Below, one piece after another: positions 1 to 8,860 of a DNA stretch of 64,000 nucleotides. The stretch is taken from assembly GCF_030317115.1 (NCBI RefSeq), contig NZ_JASZYF010000007.1, positions 62,001-126,000 of the forward strand, read 5' to 3'. The notes beneath the pieces are model-generated. The model searched no databases. It was not told where the DNA came from and was given only the letters and a program-made list of their open reading frames with translations. The translations under genes and the position numbers were made by a program. Source of the DNA: Variovorax gracilis (GTDB taxonomy: Bacteria; Pseudomonadota; Gammaproteobacteria; Burkholderiales; Burkholderiaceae_C). The first letter of the stretch is position 1. Each line of letters opens with the position of its first letter.

Positions 1-1143
1 CTCGCCGATGAACACGCTCTTGTGCAGGTGGTGATTCTTCTCGTCCATCTTCGAGACGATGCCCGAAGGCGCAGTGAAGGTCTGGCCGGCCATCGCCGCG
101 ATCACCTTGTCGGTGTCGGTGCTCTTGGCCTTCTCGACGGCCTGCTTCCACATGTGGATGCCGATCCATGTCGCTTCCATCGGGTCGTTGGTCAGCGGCT
201 TGTCCTTGTGGCCGGCGATGTTCTTGGCCTTGGCGTAGTCGCTCCATTGTTTGATGAACGCCGTGTTGGTCGGGTTCTTGATGCTCATGAAGTAGTTCCA
301 CGCTGCGAGGTGGCCGACCAGCGGCTTGGTGTCCACGCCGCGCAGTTCTTCCTCGCCCACCGAGAAGGCGACCACGGGCACGTCCTTGGCCTTCAGGCCG
401 GCGTTGCCGAGTTCCTTGTAGAAGGGCACGTTGGAGTCGCCGTTGATGGTCGAGACCACCGCCGTCTTGCCGCCGGCCGAGAACTTCTTGATGTCGGCGA
501 CGATGGTCTGGTAGTCGCTGTGGCCGAAGGGGGTGTACTTCTCGTCGATGTCCTTGTCAGCCACGCCCTTGCTCTTCAGGTAGGCGCGCAGGATCTTGTT
601 GGTGGTGCGCGGGTAGACGTAGTCGGTGCCCAGCAGCACCCAGCGCTTGGCGCCGCCGCCTTCCTTGCTCATTAGGTAATCGACGGCCGGAATGGCCTGC
701 TGGTTCGGCGCTGCGCCGGTGTAGAACACGTTCTTGCTGAGTTCTTCGCCTTCGTACTGCACGGGGTAGAACAGCAGGCCGTTCATTTCCTCGACGACCG
801 GAAGCACCGACTTGCGCGACACCGAGGTCCAGCAGCCGAAGATCACGGAAACCTTGTCCTGACCGAGCAACTGCTTGGTCTTTTCAGCGAAGAGCGGCCA
901 GTTGGAGGCCGGATCGACCACCACGGGCTCAAGCTTCTTGCCGAGCACGCCGCCCTTGGCGTTGATGTCGTCGATGGCCATGAGCACCGTGTCCTTCAAC
1001 ACCGTCTCCGAAATAGCCATCGTGCCGGAAAGCGAGTGCAGCACGCCCACCTTGATGGTGTCCTGTGCGAACGCAGGCGCGGCAGACAGGCTCGCCAGGG
1101 CGACAGCGGCGGTAAGCGCCTTGAGGGTGAAACGACGTTGCAT
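1..1143 (-). CDS. urtA: Urea ABC transporter substrate-binding protein UrtA (3' end cut by window edge)
   Basis: Periplasmic receptor that captures urea (or short amides) for the UrtBCDE high-affinity importer. 381 codons are visible from an ATG with a strong GGAGAAGGAAG ribosome site upstream; the C-terminus lies beyond position 1. Residues 1-26 are a Sec signal peptide ending AFA. The mature protein has hallmarks of the UrtA branch of the leucine-binding-protein family: VLHSLSGTMAIS near the N-terminus, FGCWTSVSRKSVLPV, YPVQYEGEE, GTDYVYPRTTNKI and AFSVGEEEL. Family assignment is firm because these stretches are close to invariant in UrtA and absent from amino-acid receptors. Permease and ATPase genes would be expected to the left, outside the window. 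Confidence 0.93.
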   Translation of the reverse strand, partial: MQRRFTLKALTAAVALASLSAAPAFAQDTIKVGVLHSLSGTMAISETVLKDTVLMAIDDINAKGGVLGKKLEPVVVDPASNWPLFAEKTKQLLGQDKVSVIFGCWTSVSRKSVLPVVEEMNGLLFYPVQYEGEELSKNVFYTGAAPNQQAIPAVDYLMSKEGGGAKRWVLLGTDYVYPRTTNKILRAYLKSKGVADKDIDEKYTPFGHSDYQTIVADIKKFSAGGKTAVVSTINGDSNVPFYKELGNAGLKAKDVPVVAFSVGEEELRGVDTKPLVGHLAAWNYFMSIKNPTNTAFIKQWSDYAKAKNIAGHKDKPLTNDPMEATWIGIHMWKQAVEKAKSTDTDKVIAAMAGQTFTAPSGIVSKMDEKNHHLHKSVFIGE

Positions 1144-1460
1144 GGTGACTTCCTTCTCCTGGAGTGGTGTGAACGATGGAGAGGAGTCTGCGGAATCGGT
1201 CACGAGGCGTGAATACGCCCGGTGGCGTACATGTTGCTCGCCGCCAGCATGTCGCTCGCCCCCAGGTCGGACTCACTGCGTGTAGCCCTCCCACCCCCTG
1301 CCGGGGGCGCAGCCGGAGGCCCGGCGAAGCCGGTTCCTCGGCTGCCTCCGGAAGGGCGTGCACGCAGCGATGACAGAGATGCGCGGTTCAGATGTCCGGC
1401 GGCAGCCGCGCCCGGCAGGGGGTGCCCGAGCCACACGCAGTGGGCGAGGCTGGGGGCGAG
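1144..1460. repeat. Gene-free region carrying a large imperfect inverted repeat
   Basis: This 317-base gap between urtA and the lipase gene has no credible gene. Arms at about 1274-1313 and 1403-1440 are inverted copies: both carry CACTGCGTGT, then a short variable stretch, then CACCCCCTGCCGGG. Between them, 1321-1337 carries a compact hairpin (CCGGC-GAA-GCCGG) that recurs at 10883-10899. This looks like an interspersed repeat of the kind scattered between genes in Comamonadaceae; the family name is not known to me. The urtA promoter should also lie here, near 1144-1260, but I see no clear -35/-10 pair. Confidence 0.6.
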
Positions 1461-2309
1461 CTAGAAGAACCCTCGCGCGTAGTTGATGGGCGCATGGTCC
1501 GCCAACTCGCGCAGCAGCACTGCACCGGGCTTCCACGCATGCTCCGTCGCATAGCGGGCTCGGCCTTCGATGCGGTCGGCCTCGATCATGGGCGGTGCAG
1601 GATCGTCGATGCAGCGGCCATCCAGGCAGGAGATGTAGGTCACCGCGCCGGCGTGCGCATAGAACGACAGGGCCGGCGGCAACTGCGTCACCACGTCGCA
1701 GCCGTCGACGAGGCGCACGATGTTCGTCTCCGCCAAGGCGGCAACGAAACTCGCGTCGCCCACACGCGGTGACCCGAGCGTGACGAGCAGTTCCGGCCGC
1801 AGCAACGTGGCGATCAACGTGGCGAGCGCTGCACCCAGGCTGTGGCCAGCGAAGATCAGGCGGCTGCGGCGACTTCCCTCGCCCGCCAGCCATTCGCTCA
1901 ATTGCGGAATGACGGCACGTGCCGCCTTGGCGAAGCCGGCGTGCACGCGGCCGCCGCTTTCGCTCCACGCCGACTGCTGCGCCTGGAGACTGGTCGCGAG
2001 GTGGCGAATTTCGTCGGGCTGCGTGCCGCGGAAGGCAATGAGCGCACTCCGGTCGCCCGCATGCAAGGTGCCGAACGCAAAGGTTGCCCCATCCACGAAA
2101 AGCGTCGGTGCGCCGAAGCCTGCGTTGGCCAGCGCTTCTATCAGCCGCCCCTTCTCGGCCTCGGAAGTCTCGGCGCGATAGTACGCAAGCCGGGACGCCT
2201 CGATGGCCCATTGCGTGGGCGTGTAGTTGCGTCCCCGTTCGAACAACGCCTCATGCCGCTCGGGAGAATAGAGCGCCGTTCGGCTTGCGTCGTAGGAGAT
2301 GGTGGGCAT
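1461..2309 (-). CDS. Class 3 lipase family protein
   Basis: An alpha/beta hydrolase of the fungal-type class 3 lipase family, 282 aa, with no obvious signal peptide, so probably cytoplasmic. The nucleophile elbow is GHSLGA at residues 155-160 (Ser157). FRGT at 93-96 matches the oxyanion-side motif of the family. Asp205 in a DVVTQLPP context and His272 near the C-terminus complete a plausible catalytic triad. The true substrate (acylglycerol or another ester) cannot be read from sequence. It is separated by 24 bases from the upstream esterase gene on the same strand, so the two hydrolases may be co-transcribed. Confidence 0.85.
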   Translation of the reverse strand: MPTISYDASRTALYSPERHEALFERGRNYTPTQWAIEASRLAYYRAETSEAEKGRLIEALANAGFGAPTLFVDGATFAFGTLHAGDRSALIAFRGTQPDEIRHLATSLQAQQSAWSESGGRVHAGFAKAARAVIPQLSEWLAGEGSRRSRLIFAGHSLGAALATLIATLLRPELLVTLGSPRVGDASFVAALAETNIVRLVDGCDVVTQLPPALSFYAHAGAVTYISCLDGRCIDDPAPPMIEADRIEGRARYATEHAWKPGAVLLRELADHAPINYARGFF

Positions 2310-2333
2310 GGGCTGGCGCCTCGTCCATCCACT

Positions 2334-3377
2334 CTACTGCGGTTGCCCGGCCAACCGGAACTGCCGCGATGCGAACGCCCACACGAGCTTGGTCGCGTCC
2401 GGACCCGATGCGTCGGTGAAGAGCATGCTGGCCAAGCCACCGCTCCAGGCATGCCCAAGCCCGGCGATCTCGCAGAGGGTGACCACGGTACGGCCCCGGC
2501 GCGTGTAGTCCGTGATGCGCATGGGGTGGCGCCTGCCGCGCTGCTGCAGCCGGGTCGTGCCGGGCTGTGCGCCGGTGGCCACGGCCCAGACCTCGGCGGT
2601 GCTGCCGGCATTGCTGGCCGACACGACGGCGTCGGCATCGCCATGGAGGATCAGCAGCGGCGGCAATGTCGTGAACGCCGCCGCGGCGCCCATGGCCTTG
2701 CCGACCGCCGTCGCCGGCATGGGCGGCACGTGCCGTCCGCGCATGGCGCCGAGTGCCGTTGCAGGCGACTTGGCGGCGCCGGGCGCCACGCCCGAGTGCA
2801 TGGCCAGCGCCTTGAAGCGCTGCGGATAGCGCGTCGCCAGGAGGGCCGCCATGCTGGCGCCGGCCGAGAGACCGGCGATCGCCACGCGCTCTCGGTCGAT
2901 CGGATAGAGGGCCTGCACCTGGTCGATGGCCGCGATCAGCGTCGCGGCTTCGGCGTCGGCCTTGCCGGAGCGTCGGTCGTACCAGTTCCAGCAGCCCTGC
3001 GCGTTGGCAAGGCGGTCCTGCTCGGGATACAGCACCAGGAAGCGTTCGCGCGCAGCAAGGCGATTCATGCGGGTGCTGACGGCAAAATCGCGCCCGGTCT
3101 GGCCGCAGCCGTGCAGCATGACCAACAGGGGCAGCTTCTCGCCGAGTGTCAGGTCAAGATCAGGCGGACGATAGACGTGATAGCGCCGCGCACCCGCCGG
3201 GCCCAGCGCCACGCCGGGGAGCCAGTCACCGCTGCCGGGCGGCGGCTTGAGCTGCCTCGTTGCCGCGCGCTGCACCTGGTTGGCTATGCGCTTGCTGCTG
3301 CTCAACGTGGCTTTCGTGAGCGCCTTGAGGTTGCGCTGATAGGCACGCGTGAGCGGGGAAAGGAGGCGGCGGGACAT
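2334..3377 (-). CDS. PHB depolymerase family esterase
   Basis: A 347-aa alpha/beta hydrolase of the short-chain polyhydroxyalkanoate depolymerase / esterase family (LpqC-like). It shows LPLLVMLHGCGQTG (oxyanion region) near residue 82 and the nucleophile motif LSAGAS around Ser171, with Asp in LILHGDADAVV and His in GLGHAWSGG as likely triad partners. The N-terminal segment is basic and not a normal signal peptide, and no substrate-binding or linker domain is attached, so an intracellular oligomer hydrolase or general esterase is as likely as a true polymer depolymerase. The ATG at 3377 is preferred; a GTG at 3404 would add nine residues, and neither has a convincing ribosome site. Confidence 0.85.
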   Translation of the reverse strand: MSRRLLSPLTRAYQRNLKALTKATLSSSKRIANQVQRAATRQLKPPPGSGDWLPGVALGPAGARRYHVYRPPDLDLTLGEKLPLLVMLHGCGQTGRDFAVSTRMNRLAARERFLVLYPEQDRLANAQGCWNWYDRRSGKADAEAATLIAAIDQVQALYPIDRERVAIAGLSAGASMAALLATRYPQRFKALAMHSGVAPGAAKSPATALGAMRGRHVPPMPATAVGKAMGAAAAFTTLPPLLILHGDADAVVSASNAGSTAEVWAVATGAQPGTTRLQQRGRRHPMRITDYTRRGRTVVTLCEIAGLGHAWSGGLASMLFTDASGPDATKLVWAFASRQFRLAGQPQ

Positions 3378-3466
3378 CGGGTGCGCGTGGGTCGATCGAC
3401 GCACGGTAGCAGCTTCGACCGCCGCTTTCTACCCAAACGAACGGCCGAGCCGGCCGCGCGGTCGGA

Positions 3467-4384
3467 TCAATACACCTCGGGAACGTACATGTTGGCCGGC
3501 ACGGGGTGGCGCAGGTAGTCCTCGTTGCGCACGCGGGCGGGCAAGGTGATCGGCGCGTGTTCGACCTCCTGGTAGGGCAATTGGCCCAGCAGGTGGGTGA
3601 TGCAGTTCAGCCGCGCCTTCTTCTTGTCGACCGCCTGCACGACCCACCACGGTGCCTCGGGGATGTGGGTCCGGTCCAGCATCGTTTCCTTGGCCTTGGT
3701 GTATTCCTCCCACCGGCGGCGGGATTCCAGGTCCATCGGGCTCAGCTTCCACTGCTTGAGCGGGTCGTGGATGCGGCCCAGAAAGCGCATGTGCTGCTCT
3801 TCGTCGGTGATGGAGAACCAGTATTTGATGAGCTTGATGCCCGAGCGCACGAGCATCCGCTCGAAGTCGGGCACGGTGCGGAAGAACTCCTCGTACTCGT
3901 CGTCGGTGCAAAAGCCCATGACCCGCTCCACGCCCGCCCGGTTGTACCAGCTGCGATCGAACAGCACCATTTCGCCCGCGGCCGGAAGGTGGGCCACGTA
4001 GCGCTGGAAGTACCACTGGGTGCGCTCGCGGTCGTTGGGCGCCGGCAGGGCCGCCACGCGGACCACGCGGGGATTGAGTCGCTGCGTGATGCGCTTGATC
4101 ACGCCTCCCTTGCCCGCAGCATCACGCCCCTCGAACAGGATCACGACCTTCTGCCTGCTGTGCTGCACCCAGTCCTGCAGCTTGACGAGTTCGCCCTGCA
4201 GGCGAAACAGCTCCTTGAAATAGGCCTGCCGGCCGGCCTTGTCGGTGATCCTGCCGGATTCGAGTTCATCGAGACTTCGGTCCTCGAGCTCGAGTTCGAT
4301 CTCCTCGTCATAGCTGTCGATCAGGTCGCGCGCGATGCGTCCGATCAGTTCGTCCTGGTCTCCGAGGGTGCTGGGCAACGTCAT
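3467..4384 (-). CDS. ppk2: Polyphosphate kinase 2 family protein
   Basis: Transfers phosphate between polyphosphate and nucleoside phosphates (typically making GTP or ATP from polyP). 305 aa from an ATG with AGAGAA upstream; a GTG at 4426 and an ATG at 4420 are possible but would add a poorly conserved leader. Walker A is GRDAAGKG at 86-93; the lid/Walker B block LFDRSWYNRAGVERVMGF spans about 141-158; the PPK2 signature ALPAPNDRERTQWYFQRY lies before it. Single-domain length fits class I PPK2. The acidic N-terminus (residues 26-40) is typical of the family. It is followed by a divergent CorA-type gene and probably has its own promoter. Confidence 0.93.
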   Translation of the reverse strand: MTLPSTLGDQDELIGRIARDLIDSYDEEIELELEDRSLDELESGRITDKAGRQAYFKELFRLQGELVKLQDWVQHSRQKVVILFEGRDAAGKGGVIKRITQRLNPRVVRVAALPAPNDRERTQWYFQRYVAHLPAAGEMVLFDRSWYNRAGVERVMGFCTDDEYEEFFRTVPDFERMLVRSGIKLIKYWFSITDEEQHMRFLGRIHDPLKQWKLSPMDLESRRRWEEYTKAKETMLDRTHIPEAPWWVVQAVDKKKARLNCITHLLGQLPYQEVEHAPITLPARVRNEDYLRHPVPANMYVPEVY

Positions 4385-4538
4385 GGTCGTTCTCTGGATG
4401 AAGGCAAGGGAAAACCGCATGCTCACCCCGCGGCATGACTGTCATGTGACAGAAAGTGTGCTCACACGGCGTCGTCACACGGCTGACACACGCGGCGACC
4501 ACGATGGCGCGTTCATGACAAGGACCCCCTGAGCTTCA

Positions 4539-5558
4539 ATGGCCGGCGCGTATGGAAGCGACGAAGCCGGACTGATCTGCGGCTATTTGTTCGATGCGGA
4601 TTCGCCGGAGCCGGCGCGCTCCGTCGATTCGTCGCAGGCCGCCGAATGGCTCGCCCGGCAAGGCGATGCGGGCCCGGGATCGGGCGGCGCTTACATGTGG
4701 CTCCACTTCAATTTGAGCCACGCACAGGCCGAGCGCTGGCTGCAGCGGCATGCCGGTCTTTCCGACCTGTTCTTCGAGACGCTCAGGGACGGGCTGCACT
4801 CGACCCGCATCGAGCGCGCCGACGACTCGCTGATCGCCGTCATCAACGACGTGCACTTCGAATTCAGCTTCGAGCCCTCGGACATCTCGACCTTGTGGAT
4901 CAGCGTCGGCCCGCGTCTGGTGGTGACGGCGCGCACGCAACCGCTGCGCTCGGTCGACGCCCTGCGCACGGCCGTGAAGGCCGGAGACGCGCCGCGCTCC
5001 AGCACCGAACTGCTCGAGCATCTGCTGCGGGTGCAGGCGGACGTGCTCGTGAACATCGTGCGCGGCGTGACGACGCGCATCGACCGGATCGAGGATGAGC
5101 TGCTGGCCGGCCGACTCGACCACAAGCGGGCCCGGCTGGGCGTGTTGCGCCGGGTGCTCGTACGTCTGCAGCGCCTGCTGGCGCCTGAGCCCGCCGCCCT
5201 CTTCCGCCTGCTGCAGGACCCGCCTGCCTGGATGGCCGAGCCCGATGCGCAGGAACTGCGCGGCTCGACCGAGGAGTTCTCGGTGGTGCTGCGCGACATG
5301 GGCGCGCTGCAGGAACGCATCAAGCTCTTGCAGGAAGAAATCGCCGACAACGTGAACGAGGACAACAACCGCAGCCTGTTCGTGCTGACCGTGGTGACGG
5401 TGCTGGCGCTGCCCATCAACATCCTCGCCGGGCTGTTCGGCATGAACGTGGGCGGGATTCCGCTGGCCGAGCACAAGCACGGGTTCTGGATCGTCGTGGC
5501 CATCGTACTGAGCTTCACGGCCGTCGCGGCATGGGTGGCGTTCCGCAAGAAGCGCTGA
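4539..5558 (+). CDS. CorA/ZntB-family divalent metal channel, zinc transporter type
   Basis: A 339-aa inner-membrane protein of the CorA superfamily. A long cytoplasmic alpha/beta and coiled-coil region (1-270, with a heptad-like stretch around 150-270) precedes two C-terminal membrane helices (about 280-300 and 317-334) joined by the selectivity motif GMN at 301-303 and loop VGGIP. The loop sequence GMNVGGIPLAE resembles ZntB rather than CorA, whose motif is usually followed by YGMNFE-type residues, so zinc or proton-coupled zinc transport is inferred. Direction of transport is not readable. It diverges from ppk2. Confidence 0.85.
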   Translation: MAGAYGSDEAGLICGYLFDADSPEPARSVDSSQAAEWLARQGDAGPGSGGAYMWLHFNLSHAQAERWLQRHAGLSDLFFETLRDGLHSTRIERADDSLIAVINDVHFEFSFEPSDISTLWISVGPRLVVTARTQPLRSVDALRTAVKAGDAPRSSTELLEHLLRVQADVLVNIVRGVTTRIDRIEDELLAGRLDHKRARLGVLRRVLVRLQRLLAPEPAALFRLLQDPPAWMAEPDAQELRGSTEEFSVVLRDMGALQERIKLLQEEIADNVNEDNNRSLFVLTVVTVLALPINILAGLFGMNVGGIPLAEHKHGFWIVVAIVLSFTAVAAWVAFRKKR

Positions 5559-5672
5559 AGCGCAACTGCGGCATCGCAAGGCCGGAGCCGTACCAGCGCT
5601 ATCCATTTGGTAGCAGCCCCCGTAGACGCCATGCGCTCTGCAAGCATTTTGGAGAAAGAATAAGATCGTGGT

Positions 5673-6527
5673 GTGTCTTCCATCCTCAACGCCGACCTGC
5701 ATTGCCACTCCGTGGTATCGGACGGCACGCTGACGCCCGAAGCGCTGGCGGCCCGCGCCGCAGCCAACGGCGTCGAGCTCTGGGCCTTGACCGATCACGA
5801 CGAAATCGGCGGTCAGCACCGCGCCGCGGCGGCCGCCCGCGAACAGGGCATGAAGTACCTCACCGGCACCGAGATCTCGGTCACTTTCGCTGGTGAAACC
5901 GTGCACATCGTGGGTCTGGGATTCGACCCCGACGACGCGGCCATGAGTGAAGGCCTCTACGACACGCGAGGCGGCCGCGGCAAGCGGGCGCAGGAGATGT
6001 CCGAGGGGTTGGCCAAGGTCGGCATCCAGGGTGCCTACGAGGGCGCGCTCAAGTTCGTCGGCAACCCTGAACTCATCTCGCGCACCCATTTCGCTCGTTT
6101 TCTGGTGGAAGCCGGCCATTGCAGGGACACCTCCGAGGTGTTCCGCAAGTTCCTCACCGAGGGCAAGCCCGGCTACGTGCCGCACCGCTGGGCCGCACTG
6201 AAGGACGCGGTGCAGTGGATCACCGCCGCCGGCGGGCTGGCCGTGATCGCCCATCCCGGTCGCTACAAATTCACCGCCAATGAGGAGTACGCGCTTTTCG
6301 TCGAATTCAAGGCGCACGGCGGCAAGGCGATCGAGGTCGTGACCGGCAGCCACACGCCCGCCGAGTACGTCGAATACGCCGACAAGGCGCTGGAGTTCGG
6401 CTTTGCCGCCTCGCGTGGCAGCGATTTCCACAGCCCTGACGAAAGCCACTGCGACCTGGGCAAGCTGCCTTGGCTCCCGGGCAAGCTCACGCCGGTGTGG
6501 GAGTTGCTGGAGCACCGCATCCAGTGA
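5673..6527 (+). CDS. PHP-domain phosphatase (TrpH/YciV, RNase AM type)
   Basis: A 284-aa polymerase-and-histidinol-phosphatase domain protein. The metal site begins with ADLHCHSVVSDG (His10, His12), continues with LTDHDEIGG, GTEIS, AHPGRY and ends with SDFHSP. Relatives are 3',5'-nucleoside bisphosphate phosphatases that also act as 5'-3' exoribonucleases trimming rRNA ends. The start is GTG at 5673, with GGAGAAAGAA about 12 bases upstream; the next in-frame starts would remove the first metal ligands. The stop overlaps the next gene's GTG start. trpS lies four genes downstream, consistent with the historical linkage of this family to trp genes. Confidence 0.9.
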   Translation: MSSILNADLHCHSVVSDGTLTPEALAARAAANGVELWALTDHDEIGGQHRAAAAAREQGMKYLTGTEISVTFAGETVHIVGLGFDPDDAAMSEGLYDTRGGRGKRAQEMSEGLAKVGIQGAYEGALKFVGNPELISRTHFARFLVEAGHCRDTSEVFRKFLTEGKPGYVPHRWAALKDAVQWITAAGGLAVIAHPGRYKFTANEEYALFVEFKAHGGKAIEVVTGSHTPAEYVEYADKALEFGFAASRGSDFHSPDESHCDLGKLPWLPGKLTPVWELLEHRIQ

Positions 6528-7465
6528 GCGCGTTGGGAGGCGGCGGCACCGTCGCCAACAAGGGCACACGCGACCTCGAATCGGAACGCATCCTCGCCGG
6601 CATCGGCCTGGTGCTGCTCGCCGTCGCCTGCTTTGCCACGCTGGACACCGCGACGAAGCTCTCGACTGCCGCCGTGCCGATCCTGATGGGCGTGTGGGTG
6701 CGCTATGCCTTCCAGGCGGTCGCGACGACGCTCGTGCTGCTGCCGAAGCACGGCCCGCGACTGCTGCGAACGGAACACCCGAAATACCAGTTGCTGCGCG
6801 GCGCCTTGCTGCTCGCGTCGAGCACGCTGGCCTTCCTGAGCCTGCGCTACATGCCCCTGGCGGAATTCACCTCGATCGTGCTGATCGCACCGCTGGTCAT
6901 CACGCTGCTGGCCGCCACCACCCTCAAGGAGCAGGTGTCGCCGCTGCGCTGGGCCCTGGTGGCTGGCGGGTTCGCCGGCACGCTCGTGATCCTGCGGCCG
7001 GGCGGCGAGGCGTTCAGTTGGGCAATGCTGTTGCCGATCGGGCTGGTGCTGACCAATGCGTGGTTCCAGGTGCTGACCAGCAAGCTCGCACGCACCGAAA
7101 ACCCGCTCACGATGCACTTCTATACCGGCTGGGTAGGGGCGCTGCTCGCCTCGGTCGCCCTGCCCTTCGTCTGGACGGCCCTGCCGTCGTGGCACTGGTG
7201 GGCGCTGCTGTGCCTCATGGGGTTCATGGGGACGGTGGGCCACTTCATCCTGATCCTCGCCTACCAGCGTGCGCCGGCATCGACGCTCACGCCCTATCTG
7301 TACGCGCAGATCGCCTTCGCGATGCTGGGCGGCTGGCTCATGTTCTCCCAGATGCCGGACAAGATCTCACTGACCGGCATGGCGCTGATCGCCATCTGCG
7401 GCGCGGCCGGTGCGTGGCTCACGGTGCGAGAGCGGCGCGTGCCGATCGAGCCGGCGGAGTCCTGA
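6524..7465 (+). CDS. DMT-superfamily transporter (EamA)
   Basis: A 313-aa inner-membrane transporter with about ten hydrophobic helices in two EamA halves, for example segments beginning GIGLVLLAVACFATL, GALLLASSTLAFLSL and GLVLTNAWFQVL. The substrate is unknown; family members export metabolites, amino acids or drugs. The preferred start is the GTG at 6524, which overlaps the stop of the upstream PHP gene by four bases (GTGA), giving translational coupling. An upstream ATG at 6470 lies inside the PHP gene and would add 18 hydrophilic residues, so it is unlikely. Confidence 0.87.
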   Translation: MSALGGGGTVANKGTRDLESERILAGIGLVLLAVACFATLDTATKLSTAAVPILMGVWVRYAFQAVATTLVLLPKHGPRLLRTEHPKYQLLRGALLLASSTLAFLSLRYMPLAEFTSIVLIAPLVITLLAATTLKEQVSPLRWALVAGGFAGTLVILRPGGEAFSWAMLLPIGLVLTNAWFQVLTSKLARTENPLTMHFYTGWVGALLASVALPFVWTALPSWHWWALLCLMGFMGTVGHFILILAYQRAPASTLTPYLYAQIAFAMLGGWLMFSQMPDKISLTGMALIAICGAAGAWLTVRERRVPIEPAES

Positions 7466-7502
7466 AGCCCGATACTTTGCATTCCCCAGACCCGGTGACG
7501 CC

Positions 7503-8138
7503 ATGGCCCAGTTCTTCGAAGTCCATCCCGACAACCCGCAGCAGCGTCTGCTGAAGCAAGCCGCCGCCCTGCTCGCGCGCGGGGAGATCGTCGCCGTGCC
7601 GACCGATTCGAGCTACGCACTGGCCTGCCATCTGGACGACAAGGACGCGGTCGACCAGCTGCGGCGCATCCGCCAGGTCGACGAGAAGCACCACCTGACC
7701 CTGCTGTGCCGCGACCTGAGCGAGCTTTCCAACTACGCGCGGGTCGACAACAAGCAATACCGGCTCCTGAAGGCTGCCACGCCCGGCCCCTACACCTTCC
7801 TGCTCGAAGCCACCAAGGAAGTGCCGCGCCGCGTGAGCCATCCCCAGCGGAAGACCATCGGCCTGCGCGTGCCGGACCACAGGGTGCTCGGCGAACTCCT
7901 CATGCTGCACGGCGAGCCGCTACTGGCAACTACGCTGATCCCTCCCGGGGAAACCGAGGCCCTGAATGACGCCGCCGAGATCCGCGAACGTTTCGAAAAG
8001 CAGATTGGCGCGGTGATCGACTCCGGCGCCTGCCCCTCGGAGCCGACCACCGTGGTGGACCTGACGCCGATGGGCACGGGCGGCGATCCCGTGCTGGTGC
8101 GGCAAGGCCGCGGACCGCTCGCGGTGCTCGGTCTCTGA
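7503..8138 (+). CDS. YciO/Sua5-family protein (threonylcarbamoyl-AMP synthase fold)
   Basis: A 211-aa single-domain YrdC-fold protein. Motifs PTDSSYALAC near residue 36, KHHLTLLCRDL, GPYTFLLEATKEVPRR and KTIGLRVPDH match the YciO branch more than TsaC/Sua5 proper, which has KRPxxKPL-type RNA/ATP contact residues. It therefore may not be the tRNA t6A enzyme; the cellular TsaC is probably elsewhere. The ATG at 7503 lies 37 bases after the transporter gene, so the two may be in one operon with the M50 protease and trpS genes downstream on the same strand. Confidence 0.85.
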   Translation: MAQFFEVHPDNPQQRLLKQAAALLARGEIVAVPTDSSYALACHLDDKDAVDQLRRIRQVDEKHHLTLLCRDLSELSNYARVDNKQYRLLKAATPGPYTFLLEATKEVPRRVSHPQRKTIGLRVPDHRVLGELLMLHGEPLLATTLIPPGETEALNDAAEIRERFEKQIGAVIDSGACPSEPTTVVDLTPMGTGGDPVLVRQGRGPLAVLGL

Positions 8139-8178
8139 GTCCCGCAGGGGACAGGCAACCGTCTGAGACAATCCGGCG

Positions 8179-8850
8179 GTGGATTTCTCAAACCTCATCC
8201 AAACCGTCCTCATCTACGCACTGCCCGTGATCTTCGCGATCACGGTGCATGAAGCCGCGCATGGCTACGTCGCCCGCTACCTTGGGGACAACACTGCCTA
8301 CATGCTCGGCCGGGTGACGCTCAATCCCGTCAAGCACATCGACCCGATCGGCACCATCCTGATGCCCTTGATGCTGTATTTCGCGACCTCGGGCGCCTTC
8401 CTCTTCGGCTATGCCAAGCCGGTGCCGGTCAATTTCGGCCACCTGCGCAACCCGAAGCGGGACATGATCTGGGTGGCGCTGGCGGGCCCCGCATCCAACT
8501 TCATCCAGGCGATCATCTGGGCGCTGTTCTTCTACGGGCTGGTCGGCGCAGGCATCAATGAACCCTTTTTCATCAAGATGGCGCAGGGCGGCGTGCTCGT
8601 GAACCTCGTGATGTGGGCCTTCAACCTGTTTCCCCTGCCTCCGCTCGACGGTGGGCGCGTGCTGGCCGGCTTGCTGCCGCGCGGAGGCGCGCAGAACTTT
8701 CTGGCGCGCATCGAACCCTACGGCTTCTTCATCGTGATGGGCCTGGTCCTCGCGGGCATTGTCAGCACCTACTGGCTGCGGCCGTTGATGAGCTTCGGCT
8801 ACGCGGCGGTCGACCTCCTGCTCTCGCCCCTTGCCGCCCTGATCCGCTGA
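8179..8850 (+). CDS. Site-2 protease family protein (M50, Rip-like)
   Basis: A 223-aa intramembrane zinc metalloprotease-like protein. The first membrane helix carries HEAAH at residues 24-28 (zinc ligands His24 and His28, catalytic Glu25); the third zinc ligand lies in the FNLFPLPPLDGGR segment near residue 155. About five or six membrane helices are visible and no PDZ domain is present, which places it in the short SREBP/Rip-type group rather than RseP. The physiological substrate is unknown. The GTG start at 8179 is followed immediately by the conserved N-terminal helix. It precedes trpS by ten bases, an arrangement seen in many beta-proteobacteria. Confidence 0.88.
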   Translation: MDFSNLIQTVLIYALPVIFAITVHEAAHGYVARYLGDNTAYMLGRVTLNPVKHIDPIGTILMPLMLYFATSGAFLFGYAKPVPVNFGHLRNPKRDMIWVALAGPASNFIQAIIWALFFYGLVGAGINEPFFIKMAQGGVLVNLVMWAFNLFPLPPLDGGRVLAGLLPRGGAQNFLARIEPYGFFIVMGLVLAGIVSTYWLRPLMSFGYAAVDLLLSPLAALIR

Positions 8851-8860
8851 GTCTTCTCCC

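Noticed and set aside
22..675. Long plus-strand open frame opposite urtA
   Set aside because: It is the antisense of urtA, lacks a ribosome site and has a composition driven by GC-rich codons; the minus-strand product is a clear UrtA.
1842..3518. 558-codon plus-strand frame across the lipase and esterase genes
   Set aside because: It spans two well-supported minus-strand genes and encodes an Arg/Gly/Ala-rich sequence with no recognisable domain.
4536..6569. 677-codon minus-strand frame opposite the CorA and PHP genes
   Set aside because: It runs through the gap between two genuine genes and has His/Arg/Gly-rich composition with no family resemblance.
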